Source: Bacillota bacterium
Lineage (GTDB): Bacteria > Bacillota > Limnochordia > DTU087
Direction of reading: 5' to 3'
Assembly (NCBI GenBank): GCA_012519025.1
Contig: JAAYQZ010000031.1
Span: forward strand, 1 to 37,973
Length of the DNA stretch: 37,973 bases
Shown: in pieces, positions 29,952 to 37,973 of the stretch
Layout of the letters: each line of letters opens with the position of its first letter
How positions within the stretch are numbered: the first letter of the stretch is position 1
Program-made: the position numbers and the translations under genes
The notes under the pieces: generated by a model
Databases searched by the model: none
Seen by the model: only the letters and a program-made list of their open reading frames with translations
What the model was told of the DNA's origin: nothing

Positions 29952-30086
29952 CAAGGATTTTCAAGGCCCATAAAGAAATTATAGAGAATTCCAATGTCCC
30001 GGCAGCCGAATATGGACTGGAAAAAGGTTTAAGTACCGTTTTGCCCGGGAAACTATTGGATGAAAAAAATCGGAAGGATGATCATT

Positions 30087-30266
30087 ATGGAAACAGCAGG
30101 CAAGGTATTGGAAGCATTAAAAGGTGCCGGCAAACCTCTTAGAAACGCTGAAATAGCAAAAGAAACCGGATTGGATTCTAAAGAAATCACCAAAGCCATC
30201 AAAGAGCTCAGAAAACAAGGTGTGGTTGACTCACCAAAACGCTGCTATTATGCGCCGGTAGAATAG
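30087..30266 (+). CDS. Small winged-helix-like DNA-binding protein
   Basis: METAGKVLEALKGAGKPLRNAEIAKETGLDSKEITKAIKELRKQGVVDSPKRCYYAPVE; compact HTH pattern; upstream in-frame ATG at 30060 also possible. Confidence 0.65.
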   Translation: METAGKVLEALKGAGKPLRNAEIAKETGLDSKEITKAIKELRKQGVVDSPKRCYYAPVE

Positions 30267-30302
30267 GAATCCAGGGTATAATTAACACTTCATAGAATGC
30301 TT

Positions 30303-30332
30303 TTCGGCAGCCGTGCATCTTAGGCTGCCGAA
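30303..30332 (+). terminator. Hairpin terminator
   Basis: TTCGGCAGCC-GTGCATCTTA-GGCTGCCGAA, 10-bp stem. Confidence 0.65.
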
Positions 30333-30388
30333 GTTATTTGTGAAATAGTTTTCCTGTCAAGTTTCACCGACAGGATACAAGGGTATAT

Positions 30389-30404
30389 AGTGATAGAAGT
30401 CACA
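30389..30404. promoter_or_regulatory. Candidate CRP/FNR-family palindrome
   Basis: AGTGATAGAAGTCACA, close to TGTGA-N6-TCACA. Confidence 0.35.
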
Positions 30405-30437
30405 ACCCGCTAAAAACACTGGCCTGCCGGTGTTCAC

Positions 30438-30518
30438 CGGTCATCGGAGGTGATGGAACTCGACCGACAAAGATCCTACTGAAGCAGTGTATGAGGATGG
30501 GATAGGCGTCCATTTTTT
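30438..30518 (+). promoter_or_regulatory. Structured attenuator-like region
   Basis: CGGTC/GACCG helix; ATCCTACTG-AAG-CAGT..AGGAT hairpin; alternative GGATG-GGATAGG-CGTCC + ATTTTTT. Confidence 0.35.
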
Positions 30519-30537
30519 GAAAATAGCATTAAGGCGA

Positions 30538-30565
30538 TTGAAAGACTATTTCTAAGTGATATACT
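30538..30565 (+). promoter_or_regulatory. Sigma-A-like promoter for hcp
   Basis: TTGAAA (30538-30543), 16-nt spacer, TATACT (30560-30565). Confidence 0.55.
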
Positions 30566-30574
30566 TATATTTGT

Positions 30575-30591
30575 GTTCGCTTCATGCGAAC
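30575..30591. repeat. Inverted repeat at predicted hcp transcription start
   Basis: GTTCGC-TTCAT-GCGAAC. Confidence 0.6.
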
Positions 30592-30620
30592 CAAACAAAT
30601 AGATTCAAGGAGGTTTTACT

Positions 30621-32252
30621 GTGGGTATGTTTTGCTACCAGTGCCAGGAAGCATCCAAAGGAATAGGATGTGATGTTCGGGGGGTATGCGGCAAAAACGA
30701 AGAAGTTGCTAAACTGCAGGATTTACTAATTTATGCCCTTAAGGGGATTTCTCATATAGTAACTGAAGGGAAGCTCGATGTTGAGGCCCTCGGCGATGTG
30801 AACGGTGAAGTGCTGACCGGGCTTTTTATGACTATAACTAACGCAAATTTTGATGATGATGCCATTGAACGGCATATAAAAAAGGTGCTCGGTCTAAGAG
30901 ATGAATTGAGAGCCCAGGCTGAAGCAGAATTTGTGCATGATGCCGCCACATTCCAGGTGGAAAATCGCGAGGAAATGCTGGACAAAGCCGCTTTGGTAGG
31001 GGTGTTGTCTACAGAAAACGAGGATATTCGCTCTTTGAGAGAAATGATCATTTACGGTCTCAAGGGCCTTGCAGCCTATGCTGAACATGCTTTAAACATT
31101 GGAAAAGAAAATCCCGAGCTGTATGATTTCATATATCGGGCTTTGGCGGCTGCTTTAAACGATGATCTCAGTGTCGATGATCTTGTGGCATTGACATTGG
31201 AGACCGGCAAATACGGTGTGGATGTCATGGCTTTACTCGATAATGCAAATACTTCTAAATATGGGAATCCCGAGATTACTGAGGTCAATATCGGTGTAAG
31301 AGACAATCCTGCTGTACTAATTTCGGGGCATGACTTGGTTGACCTTGAGCAGCTTTTGGAGCAGACAAGGGGCACCGGAGTGGATGTGTATACCCACGGT
31401 GAAATGCTGCCGGCCCATTATTATCCCGCGTTTAAAAAATACGATCATTTCATCGGAAATTACGGCAATGCATGGTGGCAGCAGACCCAGGAATTTGCTA
31501 CTTTTAATGGCCCTATCCTCTTTACCACCAACTGCATCGTGCCGCCGCGCAGCGAGGAAATCAAAAATAGGATTTTCACTACCGGTTCCACCGGATACCC
31601 AGGATGCAAACACATTGAACCCGATGCCGACGGACGTAAGGATTTTTCTGAGATTATTGAAATGGCCAAGAATCTTAAAGCACCGGAGGAAATCGAAAGC
31701 GGTACCATTGTCGGTGGTTTTGCCCACCACCAAGTACTGGCTTTAGCTGATCAAGTAGTGGAAGCTGTGAAAACCGGGGCGATTAAGAAATTCTTTGTTA
31801 TGGCCGGTTGTGATGGCCGCATGAGATCAAGGGAGTATTACACGGAATTTGCTAAAAATCTGCCTGAAGATACTGTGATTATGACTGCCGGTTGTGCCAA
31901 GTATCGGTATAACAAACTGCCGTTGGGGGATATCAATGGAATTCCCCGAGTGCTTGACGCCGGTCAGTGCAACGACTCCTACTCACTGGCAGTGATTGCG
32001 TTAAAACTAAAAGAAGTTTTCGAACTGGACGATATTAACGATCTGCCTATTGCTTTCAATATAGCATGGTATGAGCAAAAAGCGGTCATCGTCCTGTTGG
32101 CACTGCTTTATCTTGGCGTTAAAAACATCCACTTGGGTCCGACTTTGCCTGCATTTTTGTCACCCAATGTGGCAAATGTTTTAGTTGAGCAATTTGGTAT
32201 AGGCGGTATCAGCACAGTTGAAGAAGATATAGCCATGTTCATGGGTGAGTAA
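30621..32252 (+). CDS. hcp: Hybrid cluster protein / hydroxylamine reductase
   Basis: [24 protein letters not shown]-terminal Cys motif; [59 protein letters not shown] start with AAGGAGG. Confidence 0.96.
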   Translation: MGMFCYQCQEASKGIGCDVRGVCGKNEEVAKLQDLLIYALKGISHIVTEGKLDVEALGDVNGEVLTGLFMTITNANFDDDAIERHIKKVLGLRDELRAQAEAEFVHDAATFQVENREEMLDKAALVGVLSTENEDIRSLREMIIYGLKGLAAYAEHALNIGKENPELYDFIYRALAAALNDDLSVDDLVALTLETGKYGVDVMALLDNANTSKYGNPEITEVNIGVRDNPAVLISGHDLVDLEQLLEQTRGTGVDVYTHGEMLPAHYYPAFKKYDHFIGNYGNAWWQQTQEFATFNGPILFTTNCIVPPRSEEIKNRIFTTGSTGYPGCKHIEPDADGRKDFSEIIEMAKNLKAPEEIESGTIVGGFAHHQVLALADQVVEAVKTGAIKKFFVMAGCDGRMRSREYYTEFAKNLPEDTVIMTAGCAKYRYNKLPLGDINGIPRVLDAGQCNDSYSLAVIALKLKEVFELDDINDLPIAFNIAWYEQKAVIVLLALLYLGVKNIHLGPTLPAFLSPNVANVLVEQFGIGGISTVEEDIAMFMGE

Positions 32253-32268
32253 GTTGATTTATTGACCA

Positions 32269-32314
32269 TAAATGCCAAAGGCCCGGGATCTAAATCCTGG
32301 GCCTTTGGCATTTA
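32269..32314. terminator. Bidirectional hairpin between hcp and the merR-type gene
   Basis: TAAATGCCAAAGGCCCGGGAT...ATCCTGGGCCTTTGGCATTTA. Confidence 0.8.
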
Positions 32315-32346
32315 TAAGCCGTGTCAGTATCTGCAGCTAAAAGCCA

Positions 32347-33111
32347 TCAACTTGGATTATTGTGATGGTGGCTGTTGGCGAAAATCTGCATGGCATCTCG
32401 CATAAATACTGCCAGTCCTTCCCCGAATTTGTCGATGTTTTTGGTAAATCGAGGATCGTCGACATACATTTGCCCAAGGTTTTTAAAAATCTCAGGGGTA
32501 TAATAGTCCCCGAAGTTTTGGTTGAGAAAATCATACCATTCCTTGATGGCCATTTGTGCTGCTTCAGATGCAGGTGGTTTATGGCGAAGAGTCGCAAGCT
32601 TGGCATAGATCGTGTCCATGCTTTCGGGCAGGTTTGCCCGCTCTTTTTCGGAAAGCTCGTTAAGCTTTGCGTTTGCTTTATCAACAGCTGCGTCTCCCCA
32701 GCGCTTTCTAGCTTCTGCTTCATAGGGATTATCCCGATGATTAAAGCCCTCAAATCTTTCCTTGTTTGTCATGGCTCGTTTTCCTTTCCGATGTTGAATA
32801 GTCTTATCTAGATTCTCCAGCATTTTATCAAGGCGGCACCGTTTTTCCATGAGCATCTTGCGGTGCATTAAAAGGGCTTCCTCTTCATTGAAATGTGGAC
32901 TTTGTACTATGTCCTTGATGGTGTTTAAAGGCAGCCCCATTTCTTTAAAGAAAAGAATCTGCTGCAGTTCCCGCAGATTAGCACTGGAATACAAACGGTA
33001 GCCTGCTTTTGAGACTCCGTCCGGAATCAACAGTCCAATTGCATGGTAATGATGCAGTGTGCGTACACTGATGCCGACCATATCGGCTACTTCCTTAACC
33101 TTTAAGCCCAT
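32347..33111 (-). CDS. MerR-family regulator with C-terminal TipAS-type domain
   Basis: KVKEVADMVGISVRTLHHYHAIGLLIPDGVSKAGYRLYSSANLRELQQILFFKEMGLPL; TipAS-like ERFEGFNHRDNPYEAEARKRWGD. Confidence 0.9.
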   Translation of the reverse strand: MGLKVKEVADMVGISVRTLHHYHAIGLLIPDGVSKAGYRLYSSANLRELQQILFFKEMGLPLNTIKDIVQSPHFNEEEALLMHRKMLMEKRCRLDKMLENLDKTIQHRKGKRAMTNKERFEGFNHRDNPYEAEARKRWGDAAVDKANAKLNELSEKERANLPESMDTIYAKLATLRHKPPASEAAQMAIKEWYDFLNQNFGDYYTPEIFKNLGQMYVDDPRFTKNIDKFGEGLAVFMRDAMQIFANSHHHNNPS

Positions 33112-33199
33112 ACTGTGCCTCCCTTCACATCCTACTATAAAGTATCACGCGGCGTAAGAGTCAAGGGGCGCTACATGGGTGCCATATCCTTCACAAGGA

Positions 33200-33979
33200 C
33201 TATTCTATAGTCGCGGCAGCCTCACTTAGGCCACTTTGATGTTTATCAGCCAACATGAAACTGAATTTTGTGTGGTTGGAGCAGGTTTCAACAGATAGGG
33301 TGCCCCCCAGTTCAGTTGCTATCTGCCTGCATAAGGGCAACCCCCAATCTCCATCAGATTCGTCCAAGCAGTTTACACAGTTGTTCCCAAACGCTTCCAT
33401 CAACTTAGCGCGGGAAGCCTTTGAACGATTGTCTTCTACAGTAAGAAGCCTGCCGTTTGCAGTCCTCTTCCAGGTGAACTTTACTTTAGGTGCACTTTCC
33501 CGACCGGCGGCATCAAAAGCGTTATCTAAAAGCAATGCCGCGAGTTTCGGTAGTAGACGTTGTTCATATAAATCTGTGGGATAGCCGGTCTCCTCATGGA
33601 TCTGCAGGTCAATCCCCAGAAAGAATGCTTCTTCTTGTTTGCAGCTGAGCATTGACAGCCATGCCTGATCCGGCAGGTCACTGTAATTGTACTCATCCGC
33701 CAATCTCACCGATAGATAATTAATCGCCTGTTGAGCTGCGGCAACCATACCCATTTGCATGTATGACGAAATAGTCGCTAGATCATTCAAAACCTCATGG
33801 CGCTGTTCCCTCAGTGCCTTGATAGCCCGTTTTTGCAGCTTCGCCCGCTCTGCCTGACAACTTTGCACAAATGTTGCCTTTTTCAGTGCGGACCTCCTGG
33901 TTACGTATACAAAAGTGGCTAAGACAATCACAACGACACCCGAGATAAAGTTGGTAAGGTTAAAGGCAATCGATGGCAT
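33200..33979 (-). CDS. Spo0B-type sensor histidine kinase-like protein (single N-terminal TM)
   Basis: QRHEVLNDLATISSYMQMG phosphoacceptor-like helix; LLPKLAALLLDNAFDAA N-box; C-terminal GLPLCRQIATELGGTLSVET. Confidence 0.75.
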   Translation of the reverse strand: MPSIAFNLTNFISGVVVIVLATFVYVTRRSALKKATFVQSCQAERAKLQKRAIKALREQRHEVLNDLATISSYMQMGMVAAAQQAINYLSVRLADEYNYSDLPDQAWLSMLSCKQEEAFFLGIDLQIHEETGYPTDLYEQRLLPKLAALLLDNAFDAAGRESAPKVKFTWKRTANGRLLTVEDNRSKASRAKLMEAFGNNCVNCLDESDGDWGLPLCRQIATELGGTLSVETCSNHTKFSFMLADKHQSGLSEAAATIE

Positions 33980-34299
33980 ATCTATCCATCCAATCAATTG
34001 AATTTATTACGTATTTCCACTTATAAGTAAACAGCACCTTCACAGAAATTTGTATTTTTTATTAGGAAACTATCTTATTACCCAGAAGAGGCTTGAATCC
34101 CCGTGAAATCAGCACCATCAAACAGACAGGATTCTAGAGGCTTTTAGATTATTTATCGCGGTGAAATATAACAACATAGTAAAAGGGATCTGAACATTGG
34201 CGCAGAAGTATCAAGTTAAGCGACAAGATCAGAAAAGGGGGTCTTTGAGCTACAATTGTGGTGTGAAGGGAAAACATAGCAGAAGTTGGAGGTGGTGAG

Positions 34300-35193
34300 G
34301 TGGGGAAGGGCTCACCGACAACCCGCAGAAATCGCCGTTTAGGTCTTTTGTTTACCGCGCCTTGGCTGATAGGTTTTGCGATTTTCACGATTTATCCGTT
34401 TGCAGCCTCAATTGGCCTCAGTTTTACACAGTACAGTGTTTTAAGTCCGCCTAAATTTATTGGATTTGGCAATTACCTGGATCTATTTAATGATCCCCTA
34501 TTTTGGACTTCACTCTACAACACTTTTTACTTCAGTGTCTTTTCCGTTCCTTTAGGCACAATAATTGGAGTTTTACTCGCCCTGTTGCTGAACCAAGATG
34601 TGCGGGGTCTGCCCATATACCGCACGATATATTACCTGCCCTCAATTGTACCGGTAGTGGCCTCAGCCATAATTTGGATGTGGTTGCTCAACCCTTATTA
34701 TGGCATCATCAATGCCATTTTGGAGTCAGTTGGTATTTCCGGTCCCGGTTGGATTGCCGATCCTGCCTGGTCAAAACCGGCGTTGATAATCATGAGTCTT
34801 TGGGGGGTTGGAAACGCCACTTTGATTTATCTTGCCAGTTTGCAGGATGTCCCGGTTTCTTTATACGAATCAGCGGATCTCGACGGAGCTACTGCATGGC
34901 ACCGCACTCGGCACATTACCATTCCCATGATCACGCCGACAATTTTGTTCAATGTGGTAATGGGTCTAATTAATACTTTTCAGTACTTCACACAAGCATA
35001 CATAATGACAAACGGCGGTCCTGCGGATTCAACGCTGTTTTACTCTTTGTATTTGTACAACAATTCCTTTAGATATTTCAAGATGGGATATGCATCAGCC
35101 CAGGCCTGGCTGTTGTTTGTTGTGATTATGTTTTTTACGCTGCTTTTACTGCGCAGTGCACGTCATTGGGTGTTTTACGCCGGTGAGAGCTAA
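34300..35193 (+). CDS. Carbohydrate ABC transporter permease (MalF/UgpA type)
   Basis: APWLIGFAIFTIYPFAASIGLSFTQY; EAA-like YESADLDGATAWHRTRHITIPMITP. Confidence 0.93.
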   Translation: MGKGSPTTRRNRRLGLLFTAPWLIGFAIFTIYPFAASIGLSFTQYSVLSPPKFIGFGNYLDLFNDPLFWTSLYNTFYFSVFSVPLGTIIGVLLALLLNQDVRGLPIYRTIYYLPSIVPVVASAIIWMWLLNPYYGIINAILESVGISGPGWIADPAWSKPALIIMSLWGVGNATLIYLASLQDVPVSLYESADLDGATAWHRTRHITIPMITPTILFNVVMGLINTFQYFTQAYIMTNGGPADSTLFYSLYLYNNSFRYFKMGYASAQAWLLFVVIMFFTLLLLRSARHWVFYAGES

Positions 35194-35274
35194 AACCGTC
35201 AAAGGAGGTCGGTATTGAACCGATAGTCAGTCGCGGTGGGTAATTGAAGGATGGTTAACAAGGAGGTAAGCTTA

Positions 35275-36564
35275 ATGAAAAGGCGTGTATTACTGCTTTG
35301 TGCGGCGGCTTTGCTCATCGTATCTTTGCAGGGTGCAGTAGCTGCCCAAGAGCCGGTGACCATTACGCTTTGGCACGGATGGACCGGTGCATGGACACAA
35401 ACGATAAATGAAATAGTCGAGATGTTTGAAGCAAGTCATCCCCATATCAAAGTCAACCCGCTGGTGGTGCCTTATGATGAGCGGGATACGAAACTGATGG
35501 CCGCCATCGCAGCCGGCGATCCCCCGGATATCATCTTTACTATGACAAATATCGTCTCCTATGCTGCTAGAGATGCCATCGTACCAGTAGATAAACTCAT
35601 GCCCCCAGATCAGCTTCAAGAATACCTTGACTACCAATATCCTTTCTACGAAGGCAACAGATACAAAGGGCACATATGGTCGTTCCATGGGTTTGTGGAT
35701 GCCATTGCTTTGTATTACAACAAAAACCATTTCCGGGAAGTGGGTCTTGATCCTAATGCCCCTCCCAAAGATATCGCTACATTGGATGCGTATGCCGAAA
35801 AACTGACTAAAGTAACCAGTGGTGGTCAAATTGATCGAGCCGGTTTCCTACCGGATGATCTTTATCGCTGGGCTGATGTTTTTGGAGGCAGTTGGCTGGA
35901 TGGTGACAAAATCACTGCCACTCATCCCAAAAATATCGAGGCGGCGAAATGGATGGCTTCCTACTCCGAGAAGTATGATGTGCGCAGAATTACTGCTTTC
36001 AACGCCGGCCTGGCCACAGAAAGGGCCCAGGCTTTAGATCCATTTGTCTCAGAGAGATTTGCCATGCAGAATATGGGGCAGTGGAAGATTCTTGATATCG
36101 ATCGCTATGCACCTGAAGGTTTCGATTACGGAGTTGTGCCCCTACCGGCACCACCGGAAGGCCGGCAAAACTCCATGATTATCCCTTCCGGATATGGCTT
36201 GATTCCCAAAAATGCTAAACATCCTGAAGCCGCCTTGGAGTATCTCTTGTATTGGGTAGGCAAAGGACATGAAGCCGATCGGGCCAAGATATTCACGCTC
36301 GGTGGATGGTTCCCACTTGCTGATGCAGTTACTGAAGAACCTGTTTACCAGGAGTACATTAGAAGGTACCCGGAATTCCAGGTATTTAGTGATTTGCTGC
36401 GCTCCAGTGATCCCACGGGATTCGCCACCCCTGTGGAGCTTTATTATCTTGACAGAATTAACAATGCCAGGGACCGCATCCGACTGCTGCAGGGTGATCC
36501 TGCCCAGGTTTTAGAGCAGGTGCAAAAAGAGGTTCAGGCTGAGTTGGATAAGCTGGAAATATAA
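35275..36564 (+). CDS. Carbohydrate ABC transporter substrate-binding protein
   Basis: Signal peptide; VTITLWHGWTGAWTQTINEIVEMFEASHPHIKV, AAIAAGDPPDIIF; RBS AAGGAGG. Confidence 0.93.
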   Translation: MKRRVLLLCAAALLIVSLQGAVAAQEPVTITLWHGWTGAWTQTINEIVEMFEASHPHIKVNPLVVPYDERDTKLMAAIAAGDPPDIIFTMTNIVSYAARDAIVPVDKLMPPDQLQEYLDYQYPFYEGNRYKGHIWSFHGFVDAIALYYNKNHFREVGLDPNAPPKDIATLDAYAEKLTKVTSGGQIDRAGFLPDDLYRWADVFGGSWLDGDKITATHPKNIEAAKWMASYSEKYDVRRITAFNAGLATERAQALDPFVSERFAMQNMGQWKILDIDRYAPEGFDYGVVPLPAPPEGRQNSMIIPSGYGLIPKNAKHPEAALEYLLYWVGKGHEADRAKIFTLGGWFPLADAVTEEPVYQEYIRRYPEFQVFSDLLRSSDPTGFATPVELYYLDRINNARDRIRLLQGDPAQVLEQVQKEVQAELDKLEI

Positions 36565-36579
36565 AGTCGGCAGAAAAAC

Positions 36580-36608
36580 AGTTGGGCGGGTCTTTTGCCT
36601 GCCCAACT
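36580..36608 (+). terminator. Intercistronic hairpin between substrate-binding and permease genes
   Basis: AGTTGGGCGGG-TCTTTTG-CCTGCCCAACT, 11-bp stem, no T-run. Confidence 0.7.
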
Positions 36609-36638
36609 AATATTGTTCGCTTTGGGAGGTATTCAGGC

Positions 36639-37490
36639 ATGGCAGATAATAAACTAGGCATGAAACGGCGCAAACAAGCTGCTCAGTTGGTGAGTCACCT
36701 GATTTTGGTCTTTTTTGGTCTTATGTTTATCTTGCCCTTGGTGACCATGTTGACCACAGCCGTAAAACCCGATCGGCAGATCTTCGCGTGGCCACCGGTT
36801 TGGATTCCGCATCCCAGGGTGTGGGGGAACTTTCCCAGGGCATTGACTTTTGTGCCCATGCTGCTTTATGCAAAAAACACTATTATTATCACCGCGTTAA
36901 ATGTAGTGGGTGTGCTGATATCGAGTCCTCTTGTGGCATATGGGCTTGCCCGTATTGACTGGCAGGGACGCAATATACTTTTCCTGCTGATAGTGTCCAC
37001 GATGATGGTGCCTTATCAAGTTACCATGATTCCGGTTTATTTGCTGTTCAATTCATTGGGCTGGATCAATACATACTTGCCTTTGGTTGTGCCTAGTTTC
37101 TTTGGGAACGCGTTTTTCATCTTCCTTCTACGTCAATTTTTCATGACGATACCTGGTGAGCTCTCTGATGCGGCTCGCATTGATGGGTGTTCTGAGCTTG
37201 GGATCTACCGCAGGATTATTTTACCTTTGGCAAAACCATCTTTAGCAGTGGTTGCTTTGTTTCAGTTTATTTGGGTTTGGAACGACTTTTTAGGTCCCTT
37301 GATCTATCTCAAAGATCAAACCCGCTACACTTTATCCCTGGGGCTGCAGCAGTTTCAAAGCGGATACCAAACAGAGTGGGCTTTACTGATGGCATCGGCA
37401 ACCATGATGACCATGCCTATTATCATTTTGTTTTTCTTTACACAGCGAACTTTTATTCAAGGAATTACGTTGACCGGTATCAAGGGCTAG
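36639..37490 (+). CDS. Carbohydrate ABC transporter permease (MalG/UgpE type)
   Basis: MVPYQVTMIPVYLLFNSLGWINTYLPLVVPSFFGNAFFIFLLRQFF; EAA-like LSDAARIDGCSELGIYRRIILPLAKP; GGGAGG RBS before ATG 36639. Confidence 0.93.
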   Translation: MADNKLGMKRRKQAAQLVSHLILVFFGLMFILPLVTMLTTAVKPDRQIFAWPPVWIPHPRVWGNFPRALTFVPMLLYAKNTIIITALNVVGVLISSPLVAYGLARIDWQGRNILFLLIVSTMMVPYQVTMIPVYLLFNSLGWINTYLPLVVPSFFGNAFFIFLLRQFFMTIPGELSDAARIDGCSELGIYRRIILPLAKPSLAVVALFQFIWVWNDFLGPLIYLKDQTRYTLSLGLQQFQSGYQTEWALLMASATMMTMPIIILFFFTQRTFIQGITLTGIKG

Positions 37491-37577
37491 GCAACCCAGC
37501 GCAGGGAATTTCCTCCTTCCAATGAATTAGTACTTAAGAGGTTTCACAGCAGGAACAACCGAAGGAGGAAATTTGTG

Positions 37578-37973
37578 ATGTCTTATCCTGTGTTTGATCG
37601 TTCACAGCTTCAGGTTAAGCCGCTGGCTGAAAGACAGCATGATATGCATCTAGAGGATGTTTTGCCTTTGGATGTGGCGATACCCGAGTTCTTTGATCCT
37701 GCCCTTGAAATGACGGCACAGCGCATCATTAACGCGCGTTCTCGAGGAGCCGCCGTGATCGTGATGATGGGCGCTCATGTGATTAAACAAGGCATGAGCC
37801 GCTTTGTGATTGAGCTGCTTAAAGAAAACTATGTGACACATTTTGCCTTAAATGGTGCAGGTGCCATTCATGACTATGAATTGGCTTTGGTTGGGGGAAC
37901 AACCGAAAGTGTGGCCCGCTACATCAGTGACGGCCAGTTTGGACTTTGGGAGGAAACCGGGCAAATCAATGAC
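37578..37973 (+). CDS. Conserved protein, N-terminal part (runs off window); possibly deoxyhypusine-synthase-like
   Basis: ATG after GGAGG; MSYPVFDRSQLQVKPLAERQHDMHLEDVLPLD...VIVMMGAHVIKQGMSRFVIELL...ALNGAGAIHDYELALVGGTTESVARYISDGQFGLWEETGQIND, open to the window end. Confidence 0.6.
   Translation, partial: MSYPVFDRSQLQVKPLAERQHDMHLEDVLPLDVAIPEFFDPALEMTAQRIINARSRGAAVIVMMGAHVIKQGMSRFVIELLKENYVTHFALNGAGAIHDYELALVGGTTESVARYISDGQFGLWEETGQIND

Noticed and set aside
30447-30503. Fluoride (crcB) riboswitch suggested by GGTGATGGAACTCGACC
   Set aside because: Only the first arm loosely resembles the motif; the downstream CUGAUG...CUAC segment is missing and the neighbouring gene is not a fluoride exporter.
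1-37973. Search for transposases, integrases, phage genes, toxin-antitoxin pairs or defence islands
   Set aside because: None recognised in the ORF track; the window looks like ordinary chromosome with accessory metabolic loci.

Overview
This window looks like a chromosomal segment of a spore-forming Firmicute (Clostridia-like), judged from gene content and order only. It opens with a clpX(3' end)-lonB-lonA-engB(ysxC)-rumA/trmA-like proteostasis block. Next is a probable surface-glycoprotein locus: two tandem collagen-like Gly-X-Y proteins followed by a GT2 glycosyltransferase, plus a divergent Cys-rich protein sharing their N-terminal domain. The rest is mainly carbohydrate and ABC-transport genes: a GH2 beta-galactosidase-like protein, a GH127-like protein, an OpuB/OsmF-type osmoprotectant system, a NitT/TauT-type system, a TrpXYZ-like (ABC_sub_bind) system and a sugar ABC system. 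Also present are Ogt, an endonuclease V-like protein, a GNAT-NUDIX fusion, hybrid cluster protein (Hcp), a TipA-like MerR regulator and a Spo0B-type sensor protein. The observations I rate highest are: (1) the collagen-like/glycosyltransferase locus with a shared 'INAEGEK' N-terminal domain on three proteins; (2) a complete T-box leader upstream of the TrpXYZ-like transporter whose specifier reads UAC (Tyr), not Trp; (3) two ABC-transporter genes each broken by a 1-nt indel at a G4 run; (4) a structured, attenuator-like region and inverted repeat upstream of hcp; (5) a TipAS-like internal start in the MerR gene. No CRISPR array, rRNA, tRNA or transposase was seen. All family assignments come from reading motifs by eye; no database search was run.
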